From Salinicola lusitanus (GTDB lineage: Bacteria; Pseudomonadota; Gammaproteobacteria; Pseudomonadales; Halomonadaceae): DNA of 64,000 nt. Location: contig NZ_PZJM01000003.1 of assembly GCF_003206045.1 (NCBI RefSeq), positions 464,303 through 528,302 of the forward strand. Direction: 5' to 3'. The notes beneath the pieces were generated by a model. It saw nothing but the letters and a program-made list of their open reading frames with translations, did not search any database and was not told the origin of the DNA. Shown here piece by piece: positions 55,138-63,254 of the stretch; the first letter of the stretch is position 1; each line of letters starts with the position of its first letter. A program made the position numbers and the translations under genes.

Positions 55138-57198
55138 ATGCGTTCGAACAATCCGCCGCGCGGCTTACTGGTACTGGTCGTCGGCCCCAGCGGGGCCGGC
55201 AAGGATACCCTGATGGAGCGGGCGCTGACCGACTACGCCTGCACCCGGCACGTGATCCTGGCGCGGCGGATCATCACCCGTCCTGCCGGTGCGGGCGGTG
55301 AGGATCATCAGGCGATGAGCGACGCGGATTTCGACGCGGCGCTCGACGCCGGCGAGTTCCTGATCCACTGGCGTGCGCACGGCCTGCGCTATGCGCTGCC
55401 CGCGGCGATTCGTGATGACCTGGCCCGCGGGCGCACGGTGCTGGCCAATGTGTCGCGCAAGGTCATCGGCGCCATCGCCGAACTGGGGCTGCCGGTCTCG
55501 GTGATCGAAGTCACGGCAGCGCGCGAGGTGCGCGCCCAGCGCCTGGCGATGCGTGGGCGCGAAACCGCCAGCGACATCCTCGGCCGGCTCGAGACGCTGG
55601 CGTGGCAGCCACCGCAGGGCGTGGACCACTACTGCATCGATAACGGTGCCGACCTGGACACCGGCATCGAACGCTTTCTCATCGCGCTGGCCCGGGCCTG
55701 TGGTGGCGACACGCCGATTCGCCACCTGCCGATCGATAGCGGTCCTCGCCTGATCGGCTTCCTGTCACTCCGCCACCCGCTGCACGATGCGATACAGGCG
55801 CTGCCCACGCCCCGCGTCGAGGTCGACATCCTCGGCCGGCCGCTGGTGCTGGAAGTGCAGTGGGTCGACGACGATCACTGGCTGGCTCCCGACGCCATCG
55901 GCCTGGCGCGCGCTACCCTGGCCCGGCTCGGGCTGATCGCCGGCATGTCCTTGCAGTTGCAACCGGCACCGCCGCCTGCCGGCGCACCGGCGCTGCGGCG
56001 CAAGCTTCGCGGTCAGTCATTGAACGAAGACGAGTTCTTCGGCGTGGTCCACGACATCGCCGACAACCGCTTCGACGAAGCCTCGACCGGGGCATTCCTG
56101 GCCAGCCTGGCCAATCACCTCGACGACGACGAGATCATCGCGCTGACCCGCGCCCGGGCCCGGATCGCCCAGACGCTGCACTGGGATCGCCCGATGGTGG
56201 TCGACAAGCACTCGATCGGTGGACTCCCCGGCAGCCGGATCACGCTGATCGTGATCCCGATCGTCGCCGCGCATGGGCTGACCATTCCCAAGGCGTCGTC
56301 GCGGGCGATCACCTCGCCGGCCGGCACCGCCGATACCATGGCGCTGTTTGCCAACGTCGAGCTCGGCCCGGACGACGTCCGCCGCGTCGTCAACGGGGCC
56401 AACGGCTGTATCGTCTGGAACGGACATCTGTCGCACACGCCTTTCGACGACATGACCAACGCCATCGTGCGGCCGCTGGATCTGGACTCGGCGCGGATGA
56501 GCGTCGCTTCCATCCTGTCCAAGAAGCTGGCCGCCGGCGTCACCCATCTGGTCGTCGATCTGCCGACAGGGCCCCAGGCCAAGTTGCCGACCCGGGAGAA
56601 GGCGCAGGAGCTGAAGCGGCTGATGGAGTCGGTGGGTGCCGCGCTCGGCATCCGGGTACTGGCACGGATCACCGACGGCACTCAGCCGGTGGGCAGGGGC
56701 ATCGGCCCCAACCTGGAAGCACGCGATGTCCTCCAGGTGCTGAACAACGACCCCGACGCGCCGCAGGACCTGCGTGACAAGGCGCTCGATTTCGCCGGTG
56801 CCCTGCTCGACTGGGCGCCGGACGTGAGGCCCGGCGAGGGGCGGGCGCGCGCCAAGGACCTGCTCGCCAGTGGCGCGGCAAAGGCCCGCTTCGAGCGCAT
56901 CATCGACCTGCAGGGTCGGCGTGGACTTCCGGCCGCGCCCGGCCCTTTTCACGCCGATATCGTCGCGCCGGCTAGCGGCCGCATCGACCATATCGATATC
57001 TGGCGACTCAACTCGATCGCTCGACTCACCGGCGCCCCGGGCGACACACTGGCCGGACTCGACCTCGCCGCTCGCAAGGGCGAGCGGGTCGACATCGGTC
57101 AACCGCTCTACCGGCTATATGCCTCCAGCCAAGGCGCGCTCGACCGGGTCGTCGCCTTTGCCCGGACCGGCAACGCCTTCGAGCTGAAACGGGAGTGA
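55138..57198 (+). CDS. Fusion of PhnN-type ribose 1,5-bisphosphate phosphokinase with AMP-phosphorylase/thymidine-phosphorylase-like enzyme
   Basis: A 686-residue bifunctional protein. Residues 1-190 are a guanylate-kinase-like PhnN domain with P loop GPSGAGKDT (16-24), which would phosphorylate ribose 1,5-bisphosphate to PRPP. Residues from about 200 match the AMP-phosphorylase branch of the thymidine phosphorylase family, with an N-terminal extra domain, DKHSIGGLPGSR (356-367) and SSRAITSPAGTADT (387-400), then NGHLSHTPFDDM. That branch splits nucleoside 5'-monophosphates with phosphate to base and ribose 1,5-bisphosphate. The two halves thus share an intermediate. Gaps of five and seven bases to nadC and the SIR2-like gene show one operon. 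The natural nucleotide is unproven; NaMN is the contextual guess. Confidence 0.85.
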   Translation: MRSNNPPRGLLVLVVGPSGAGKDTLMERALTDYACTRHVILARRIITRPAGAGGEDHQAMSDADFDAALDAGEFLIHWRAHGLRYALPAAIRDDLARGRTVLANVSRKVIGAIAELGLPVSVIEVTAAREVRAQRLAMRGRETASDILGRLETLAWQPPQGVDHYCIDNGADLDTGIERFLIALARACGGDTPIRHLPIDSGPRLIGFLSLRHPLHDAIQALPTPRVEVDILGRPLVLEVQWVDDDHWLAPDAIGLARATLARLGLIAGMSLQLQPAPPPAGAPALRRKLRGQSLNEDEFFGVVHDIADNRFDEASTGAFLASLANHLDDDEIIALTRARARIAQTLHWDRPMVVDKHSIGGLPGSRITLIVIPIVAAHGLTIPKASSRAITSPAGTADTMALFANVELGPDDVRRVVNGANGCIVWNGHLSHTPFDDMTNAIVRPLDLDSARMSVASILSKKLAAGVTHLVVDLPTGPQAKLPTREKAQELKRLMESVGAALGIRVLARITDGTQPVGRGIGPNLEARDVLQVLNNDPDAPQDLRDKALDFAGALLDWAPDVRPGEGRARAKDLLASGAAKARFERIIDLQGRRGLPAAPGPFHADIVAPASGRIDHIDIWRLNSIARLTGAPGDTLAGLDLAARKGERVDIGQPLYRLYASSQGALDRVVAFARTGNAFELKRE

Positions 57199-57205
57199 TG
57201 ACGCC

Positions 57206-58372
57206 ATGTCGCGGACGGATGTAAGCAACGACGCCACGGTCGACGCCTTCGGGCGTCTGATCGGCAGCCTGCTCGATCAGAATCTCGATCAGCGCAAGCC
57301 GCCGGTGGTGACATTCTGGTGCGGTGCCGGGTTCTCCAAGGCGTGGGACCCGCGCTCCCCCACCGACGGCGAGCTGTTCGCGATCGATCTCGATGATATT
57401 CGTGACTTCCCCAACCTGCAGCACCTGATGCACGTCATCGGCTGGGAGGATTACCGTCATCTCGATTTCGAACGCTTCAAGAACCTGCGCTACGTGCTCG
57501 ACATGCAGGTGCGCTATCCCGATATCCGCAACCGGTATTTCGACGATCAGAACCTGCGTCTGAGCATCAACGAGTTGCGAACGCTGGTCATGCGCCGCTT
57601 CACCGCCGCCTGCGACATTCACAACGTCGACGACGACACTCTGCGTTTCACCTCGCCTTACGACAGCGACGGCCAGCGCGCCATCGTGCGCCTGTTCGCC
57701 GCGCTGGAAGACCGTGCCAGCAGCGCCAATCTGGGCGCCAACTGGCCGCTGTACCATTTCCTGACCACCAACTACGACTTCACCATCGAGACCATCCTCG
57801 AACACGTCTATCGCCAGAACGCGCCGGTCTTCGGCCGTCTCTATCGGGGCGTCACGCCTCAGCGGATCTGCGGCGGCACGATCTGGGAACACCTGCCGCG
57901 TACCGTCGACCGCAACGTGATCAAGATCAACGGTGGATTCGAGATTCTGCCGACGGCCCAGGGCTTCGACTTCGAATATCGCCAGCGCAGCGACGCCGAG
58001 ATTCGCCAGGAGCCGCCGCTGCTGATCCTGCCATCCCAGGTCCAGGACTACGACGAGCCCTATTTCCATCAGGTCTTCCCCAAGGCCGTGCGGCTGTTGC
58101 GGGAGACCGATGTCCTGGTGATCGTCGGGTACAGCATGCCGCAGGAAGACTCCCTGGTGCGCTTCATCCTGCGTCAGCTCGCCGAGAGCCCCTTCGACGC
58201 CACCGGCAAGCACGTCTTCGTCATCGATACCAAGAACCACGCCACCATCAAGTCGCGACTGGAAGAGATGTTCTTCTATCTGCCGCGCACCGGCTGGCCG
58301 CGCGAGCACTATTTCAGCGGCCGTTTCGAAGATTTCTGTCAACGCGTCGTCGAGCTGGGCGAGGGGCGGTAG
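57206..58372 (+). CDS. SIR2-like NAD-binding-fold protein with altered catalytic site
   Basis: A 388-residue protein with SIR2-fold landmarks: WCGAGFSKAW (38-47), FLTTNYDFTIE (185-195), and LLRETDVLVIVGYSMPQED near the C terminus. At the position where active SIR2-like proteins have K-x-H-G, it reads KINGG (240-244), so the catalytic His appears replaced by Asn. There are no zinc Cys pairs and no fused effector. SIR2-like domains consume or bind NAD and are common in antiphage systems, but here the gene sits between a nucleotide phosphorylase fusion and nicE. It may bind or process NAD-related metabolites or regulate the pathway; function unknown. Confidence 0.75.
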   Translation: MSRTDVSNDATVDAFGRLIGSLLDQNLDQRKPPVVTFWCGAGFSKAWDPRSPTDGELFAIDLDDIRDFPNLQHLMHVIGWEDYRHLDFERFKNLRYVLDMQVRYPDIRNRYFDDQNLRLSINELRTLVMRRFTAACDIHNVDDDTLRFTSPYDSDGQRAIVRLFAALEDRASSANLGANWPLYHFLTTNYDFTIETILEHVYRQNAPVFGRLYRGVTPQRICGGTIWEHLPRTVDRNVIKINGGFEILPTAQGFDFEYRQRSDAEIRQEPPLLILPSQVQDYDEPYFHQVFPKAVRLLRETDVLVIVGYSMPQEDSLVRFILRQLAESPFDATGKHVFVIDTKNHATIKSRLEEMFFYLPRTGWPREHYFSGRFEDFCQRVVELGEGR

Positions 58373-58474
58373 CGCCATGCCCGCCCACTCGACGTGTCAC
58401 GACCATGAGCCCGAGCGCAGCCCGCCCGTGCCGTAATCGCAATGCCCCCAGGCCTGTTCACCGAGGAAAGTGCC

Positions 58475-59230
58475 ATGACCCAGCTCTATCGCATCGGCCA
58501 GATCGTCCCGAGCTCCAACGTCACCATGGAAACCGAGATTCCCGCGATGCTGACCGCCCGGCAGCTCATCCGCCCGGATCAACGGTTCACCTTCCACTCC
58601 AGCCGAATGCGCATGAAGACCGTACGCAAGGAGGAGCTGGCCGCCATGGACGGGGAGTCCGATCGCTGTGCGCTGGAACTCTCCGATGCCCATGTCGATG
58701 TGATGGGCTATGCGTGTCTGGTCGCGATCATGTCGATGGGCCCCGGCTACCACCGTGAATCGCAGAAGCGCCTTCATCAGCGCAGCGTCGAGAACGGGCA
58801 CCCCACGCCGGTCATCACCAGCGCGGGCGCGCTGGTCGATGCGCTGAAAGTGATGAACGCCCGCCGCGTCGTCGTCGTGGCGCCCTACATGAAGCCGCTC
58901 ACCGAGCTGGTGGTGAACTACATCCGCGAAGAGGGGGTCGAGGTGCTCGGTTATCGCGCCCTGGAGATACCCGACAACCTCGATGTCGCCCGCCACGACC
59001 CGATGCGCCTGCCGGAGATCGTCGCCGAACTCGACTTCAGCGACGCCGATGCCATCGTGCTGTCGGCGTGCGTGCAGATGCCGTCGCTGGCTGCCGTTTC
59101 CAAGGTCGAGGCATTGACCGGCAAGCCCGTGGTGACCGCCGCCATCGCCACCACCTACGCCATGCTCAAGGCACTCGATCTCGAGCCCGTCGTGCCGGGT
59201 GCCGGCGCGCTGCTCTCGGGCGCCTATTGA
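58475..59230 (+). CDS. nicE: Maleate cis-trans isomerase
   Basis: Isomerises maleate to fumarate, the last step of the maleamate pathway. The 251-residue protein belongs to the Asp/Glu racemase superfamily. It has the paired catalytic cysteines Cys81 (GYACLVA) and Cys199 (LSACVQMPS), at almost the same positions as in P. putida NicE. The ATG preceded by GAGGAAAG is used. It follows the SIR2-like gene by about 100 bases. Confidence 0.93.
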   Translation: MTQLYRIGQIVPSSNVTMETEIPAMLTARQLIRPDQRFTFHSSRMRMKTVRKEELAAMDGESDRCALELSDAHVDVMGYACLVAIMSMGPGYHRESQKRLHQRSVENGHPTPVITSAGALVDALKVMNARRVVVVAPYMKPLTELVVNYIREEGVEVLGYRALEIPDNLDVARHDPMRLPEIVAELDFSDADAIVLSACVQMPSLAAVSKVEALTGKPVVTAAIATTYAMLKALDLEPVVPGAGALLSGAY

Positions 59231-59314
59231 GCAGGGGCCTCGCCAGCAGGCAAGCCCGCGGCCGGACTGACCTGCTTTCCGCTATTCGTAAAGCCCATTA
59301 TCGAGGGGATCGTC

Positions 59315-59941
59315 ATGTCTGAATCCGCCGCCAGCAACTATGCCGGCGTATGGGGCAACCGCATCGGCTTCGGCCACAAGGCTGCCCTGCTGGTCATCGA
59401 TTTCATGAAGGGATATACCACCGAAGGGGCGCCGCTCTACGCCCCGGGCGTGGTCACCGCCGTCAGGATAGGTGGTGAGCTGTTGCAGGTCGCCCGCGAG
59501 ACCGCGACCCCGATCATCCACACCAATATTCGCTATCAGCCCGGCAGCTTCCAGGATGGCGGCATGTGGGTGAAAAAGGCCCCGGTGATGCGGGACATGG
59601 TCGAGGGCAACCCGCTGGCCGAATTCTGCGCCGAGGTGACGCCACGAGACGACGAACTGGTCATCACCAAGCAGTACGCCAGTGCGTTTTTCGGCACCTC
59701 GCTGGCACCGACGCTGCATAGCCAGGGCGTCGACACGCTGATCTTGATCGGCTGCTCCACCAGCGGCTGCGTGCGGGCCACCGCCGTCGACGGCGTGCAG
59801 CACGGGTTCCGCGTCATGGTGGTCCGCGATGGCGTCGGTGATCGCCATGAAGGGCCGCACGAGGCCAACCTGTTCGACATCGACAGCAAGTATGGCGACG
59901 TCATCGACAGCGGCGAGGCCATGGCGTGGCTCAAGCGTTGA
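59315..59941 (+). CDS. nicF: Maleamate amidohydrolase
   Basis: Hydrolyses maleamate to maleate and ammonia. The 208-residue isochorismatase-fold protein has the Asp-Lys-Cys triad: Asp29 (LLVIDFMKGY), Lys119 (VITKQYASAFFGT) and Cys152 (GCSTSGCVRATAVD). CGAGGGG lies upstream of the ATG. It ends the nic operon, and a strong hairpin follows within five bases of its stop. Confidence 0.94.
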   Translation: MSESAASNYAGVWGNRIGFGHKAALLVIDFMKGYTTEGAPLYAPGVVTAVRIGGELLQVARETATPIIHTNIRYQPGSFQDGGMWVKKAPVMRDMVEGNPLAEFCAEVTPRDDELVITKQYASAFFGTSLAPTLHSQGVDTLILIGCSTSGCVRATAVDGVQHGFRVMVVRDGVGDRHEGPHEANLFDIDSKYGDVIDSGEAMAWLKR

Positions 59942-59945
59942 GAAA

Positions 59946-59977
59946 CCCGTGTCGAACGCCACGGCGCTCGACACGGG
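59946..59977. terminator. Terminator between convergent nicF and nicR
   Basis: CCCGTGTCGA and TCGACACGGG form a perfect 10-base stem. On the minus strand it is followed by TTTCT, and on the plus strand no T tract is seen; it can plausibly end both transcripts. Confidence 0.7.
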
Positions 59978-60064
59978 GTACGATCGGACTGCTCTCGAGA
60001 GCTCGAGGCCGACACCGATCCAGATCCAGCAGCGTCGCGCGGTGACCGGCCGGACAAGGGGTTG

Positions 60065-60556
60065 TCACTCCTCCGAGGCGTTCATCTTCTCCAGCAGATG
60101 CATGAGAGCCACGCGCTCGGCGGGATTGAGCTTGCCCATCGTCATGTCGGAGATACGCTTGGCTCGCGGCACCATCGTCGCGACCAGCTCGCGTCCGGCC
60201 AGGGTGATGTCGACGATCACCTTGCGTTGATCGTTGGGATCGGATGACAGCGATATCCAGTCACGCGCCTTGAGCCGCTTGATCACGCCGCGGATGGTGG
60301 CGGGGTCGATGGCCGTCGCCTTGACCAGATCGGTCAGCGCGCTAGGGCCGTTGTCCATGATCGTGCAGAGCGTGACGAACTGAATGGCGGTGAGCTGCTT
60401 GTCACAGCTCTGGCTTTGGAAGATCGCGGTATGCCGCTGATAGGCACGCCGCAGCAGATGGCCGACCTGCTCGGAGAATTCGTAGTCCTGCTGGTGGGGC
60501 GTCGCGGCGGCGTTCGGTTCCACTTCATCGACGGCATGGTCGAAGGAATTCGACAT
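60065..60556 (-). CDS. nicR: MarR-family regulator, NicR-like
   Basis: A 163-residue winged-helix repressor of the MarR family, with LTAIQFVTLCTIMDNG, the recognition region LVKATAIDPATIRGVIKRLK and the wing SSDPNDQRKVIVDIT. P. putida NicR represses the nicCDEFTP genes and responds to 6-hydroxynicotinate; the location at the end of the nic operon supports orthology. The ATG beginning MSNSFDH, with GGAGAG upstream, is used. It is divergent from the catalytic molybdopterin-subunit gene. Confidence 0.88.
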   Translation of the reverse strand: MSNSFDHAVDEVEPNAAATPHQQDYEFSEQVGHLLRRAYQRHTAIFQSQSCDKQLTAIQFVTLCTIMDNGPSALTDLVKATAIDPATIRGVIKRLKARDWISLSSDPNDQRKVIVDITLAGRELVATMVPRAKRISDMTMGKLNPAERVALMHLLEKMNASEE

Positions 60557-60937
60557 GATCTCACTCTCCAAGCACCATCCTCCAAGCCTCGCCCTGCCGC
60601 CACCGCCGGCCGGATACCGTCGATTCGCGTCGCGGCGGTGGGCGCAGCAAACGGCGGGGAAAGCTCAGAGCGTGGCTGTGATTTTAGGCGTAGTCGCTGT
60701 AATTTCTGGGAAAAATACTACACCATTTGGTCAAATTTCATCCACCCACAAATATAAAGAATCGCCACTCAGCTGTTTTTCATGAATTAATCAGGAGCTG
60801 ATGGCGAGAAAGGAAATCATCGGCGAACGCAGGAACAGTGTCTACGCGCCTTTTTGCGCGCAACGGGTGACCCACCGGTTCGCCAGCCAGCCTGTTTCTG
60901 GCGGAGACTTTCCCTACAACAACAGAGGCCGTAAGGC
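60557..60937. other. Control region between nicR and the molybdopterin-subunit gene
   Basis: About 380 bases, with an AT-rich core at 60680-60790 that should contain the divergent promoters. A small hairpin ACGCGC-CTTTTT-GCGCGC lies near 60845-60862. No convincing gene and no copy of the nicA-nicC inverted repeat was seen. Confidence 0.5.
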
Positions 60938-63193
60938 ATGACGTCGACTTCACTCCCCAATCGCGAGCATCTACTGCAGGGCTCCGACATGCTGGTGGTC
61001 TACCGCGCCCCGGTGATACCGCCGAAGCCCGCCCCCGGCCAGCCGGGCACACGCTCCGATTTCATCCCCACCGAGCCGGAGCTGTTCATCGCCCTGCTCG
61101 CCGATGGCCGCTTCCTTGCCTTCAACGGCCACGTCGACCTGGGCACCGGCGTCCGTACTGCGCTGGCGCAGATCGTCGCGGATGAGCTCGATGTCGATGT
61201 CGAGCGCGTCATCATGGTATTGGGCCATCCGTTCGAGGTGCCGAACCAGGGGCCGACCATCGCCAGCGCCACCATCCAGATCTCCGCCACCCCCCTGCGC
61301 TGCGCTGCCGCCCAGGCCAGGCAGTACCTGCTGGCGCGGGCCGCCAGGCGCCTCGACATACCGGCGCAACAGCTGCAGGTCGACGACGGGGTCGTTGCCG
61401 TGGTCCCGGGCGATGCCAGCCGCGCGCTGCGTTACGAATCACTACTGGTCGGCGAGCGCGTCGCGCTCGAACTCGACACCGAGATACCGACCAAGGCGAG
61501 CCGTGACTACCGGGTAGTGGGCCGCAGCACGCCGCGGGTCGACATCCCCGCCAAGGCCAGCGGCGAGTTCGTCTATGTCCACGATGTTCGCCTGCCCGGC
61601 ATGCTGCACGGGCGCGTCGTGCGCCCACCTTACACGGGGCATGATCTGGGCCCGTTCGTCGGTCGCAGCCTGATCGAGGCCGACGAGGCGTCTGTGCGAG
61701 GCCTGCCGGGTTTCGTTGCCCTGGTCGTCAAGGGGGACTTCGTCGGCGTCGTGGCCGAGCGGGAAGAGCAGGCCGCGCTCGCCGCCAGGCGCCTCAAGGT
61801 CCGCTGGCGTCCACTGCCGGCACTTCCCGATCTCGACGATCTGGAGACCGCGCTGCGCCGCCAGCCGGCCGAACATCGGCCGTTGCTGCAGCAAGGCGAC
61901 GTCGATGCGGCGCTGGCCACGGCATCGACGGTACTCGAGCGCACCTATCTCTGGCCCTATCAGTTGCATGGGTCGATCGGCCCCTCCTGTTCGGTCGCCG
62001 ATTATCGCGACGGCTATCTGACGCTTCATTCCGGCACCCAGAATCCGCACAGCCTGCGTGCCGATATCGCGACGCTGCTGGCCATGGACGAAAGCCGTAT
62101 CGAGATCCGCCGCCATGAAGCGGCCGGCTGCTACGGGCGCAACTGTGCCGATGACGTCGGCGCCGACGCCGCGCTGCTGTCGAGCGCCGTGGGCCGGCCG
62201 GTACGCGTGCAGCTGGATCGCGCTCAGGAACACGAGTGGGAGCCGAAGGGAACCGCGCAGTTGATGGATATCCGCGGCGGCACCGACGCCGACGGCAAGC
62301 TGTGCGCCTACGACTTCGTCACCCGCTACCCCTCCAACGACGCCCCGACGCTGGCCCTGCTGTTGACCGGCGCCAGACAGCCCAGCGACGTGCCTTTTCA
62401 GATGGGGGATCGCACTTCGGTGCCTCCTTATCGCTACCCGCACCTGAGAGTCGCCTGCGACGATGTCGCGCCGATCGTCCGCGCCTCCTGGCTACGCGGG
62501 GTCTCGGCCCTTCCCAACTGTTTCGCTCACGAGAGCTTCATCGACGAGCTGGCCGAACGTGCCGGCGTCGACCCGGTGGAATATCGACTACACTACCTGG
62601 AGCCCCGCGCGCAGGCGCTGGTGGCCGCCGTCGCCGAGCGGGCCAACTGGTTCGGCCGATCGTCGGCAAGCGCTGTCGGCGATGGCTGGTCCGAGGGCCA
62701 TGGTTTCGCCTACGGCCACTACGTGCACAGCAGGTTTCCGGGATTCGGCGCGGCCTACGCCGCCTGGGCGGTGACGCTCCAGGTTCATCGCGAGAGCGGC
62801 CGGATTCGTGTCTTGCGCCTCATGGTGGGTCAGGATGCGGGACTGATGGTCAATCCCGCCGGCGTGCGCCATCAGGTTCACGGCAACGTCATCCAGACCC
62901 TAAGCCGAACGCTGAAGGAGTGCGTGAGCTTCGAACGGGGCCTGCCGGTCAGCCGTGAATGGGGCGGCTATCCGATCCTGCGATTCGACGAACTGCCGCA
63001 CATCGATCTGCTGCTGCTCGACAATGCCGACGAGGCGCCGCTGGGCGTGGGTGAATCCACGTCACTGCCCGGGGCCCCGGCCATCGCCGCGGCGCTTTTC
63101 GATGCCACCGGCGTCCGCTTTCGCGAGCCCCCCTTCACCCCGGAGCGGGTGCGGGCGGCGTTGGCTTCGGCAGGGTCGACGGTCGCCGCCTGA
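60938..63193 (+). CDS. Xanthine-dehydrogenase-type molybdopterin subunit, probable catalytic subunit of nicotinate dehydrogenase
   Basis: A 751-residue molybdenum-cofactor subunit of the isoquinoline-oxidoreductase/NicB type. The N-terminal part has FNGHVDLGTGVRTALAQIVA (63-82); the middle has LPGMLHGRVVRPP and GCYGRNCADDVGADAALL; the C terminus keeps GVGEST (703-708) with the catalytic Glu706 expected to activate water. There are no heme motifs and no signal peptide. It shares recognisable sequence with the first half of the cytochrome subunit at 43569-46550 but is complete, so it is the likely hydroxylase, with NicA and the cytochrome subunit as electron partners. XdhC follows. Confidence 0.87.
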   Translation: MTSTSLPNREHLLQGSDMLVVYRAPVIPPKPAPGQPGTRSDFIPTEPELFIALLADGRFLAFNGHVDLGTGVRTALAQIVADELDVDVERVIMVLGHPFEVPNQGPTIASATIQISATPLRCAAAQARQYLLARAARRLDIPAQQLQVDDGVVAVVPGDASRALRYESLLVGERVALELDTEIPTKASRDYRVVGRSTPRVDIPAKASGEFVYVHDVRLPGMLHGRVVRPPYTGHDLGPFVGRSLIEADEASVRGLPGFVALVVKGDFVGVVAEREEQAALAARRLKVRWRPLPALPDLDDLETALRRQPAEHRPLLQQGDVDAALATASTVLERTYLWPYQLHGSIGPSCSVADYRDGYLTLHSGTQNPHSLRADIATLLAMDESRIEIRRHEAAGCYGRNCADDVGADAALLSSAVGRPVRVQLDRAQEHEWEPKGTAQLMDIRGGTDADGKLCAYDFVTRYPSNDAPTLALLLTGARQPSDVPFQMGDRTSVPPYRYPHLRVACDDVAPIVRASWLRGVSALPNCFAHESFIDELAERAGVDPVEYRLHYLEPRAQALVAAVAERANWFGRSSASAVGDGWSEGHGFAYGHYVHSRFPGFGAAYAAWAVTLQVHRESGRIRVLRLMVGQDAGLMVNPAGVRHQVHGNVIQTLSRTLKECVSFERGLPVSREWGGYPILRFDELPHIDLLLLDNADEAPLGVGESTSLPGAPAIAAALFDATGVRFREPPFTPERVRAALASAGSTVAA

Positions 63194-63254
63194 TCCGGTC
63201 ACCTCACATCGCGGCCAGGGATGGCTCAGCTCTCAGGAAGGAACGACGCTCCTC

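Noticed and set aside
57206-58372. SIR2-like gene as a stand-alone antiphage system
   Set aside because: No TIR, HerA, Argonaute or other partner is nearby, the catalytic His seems absent, and it is tightly embedded in a metabolic operon.
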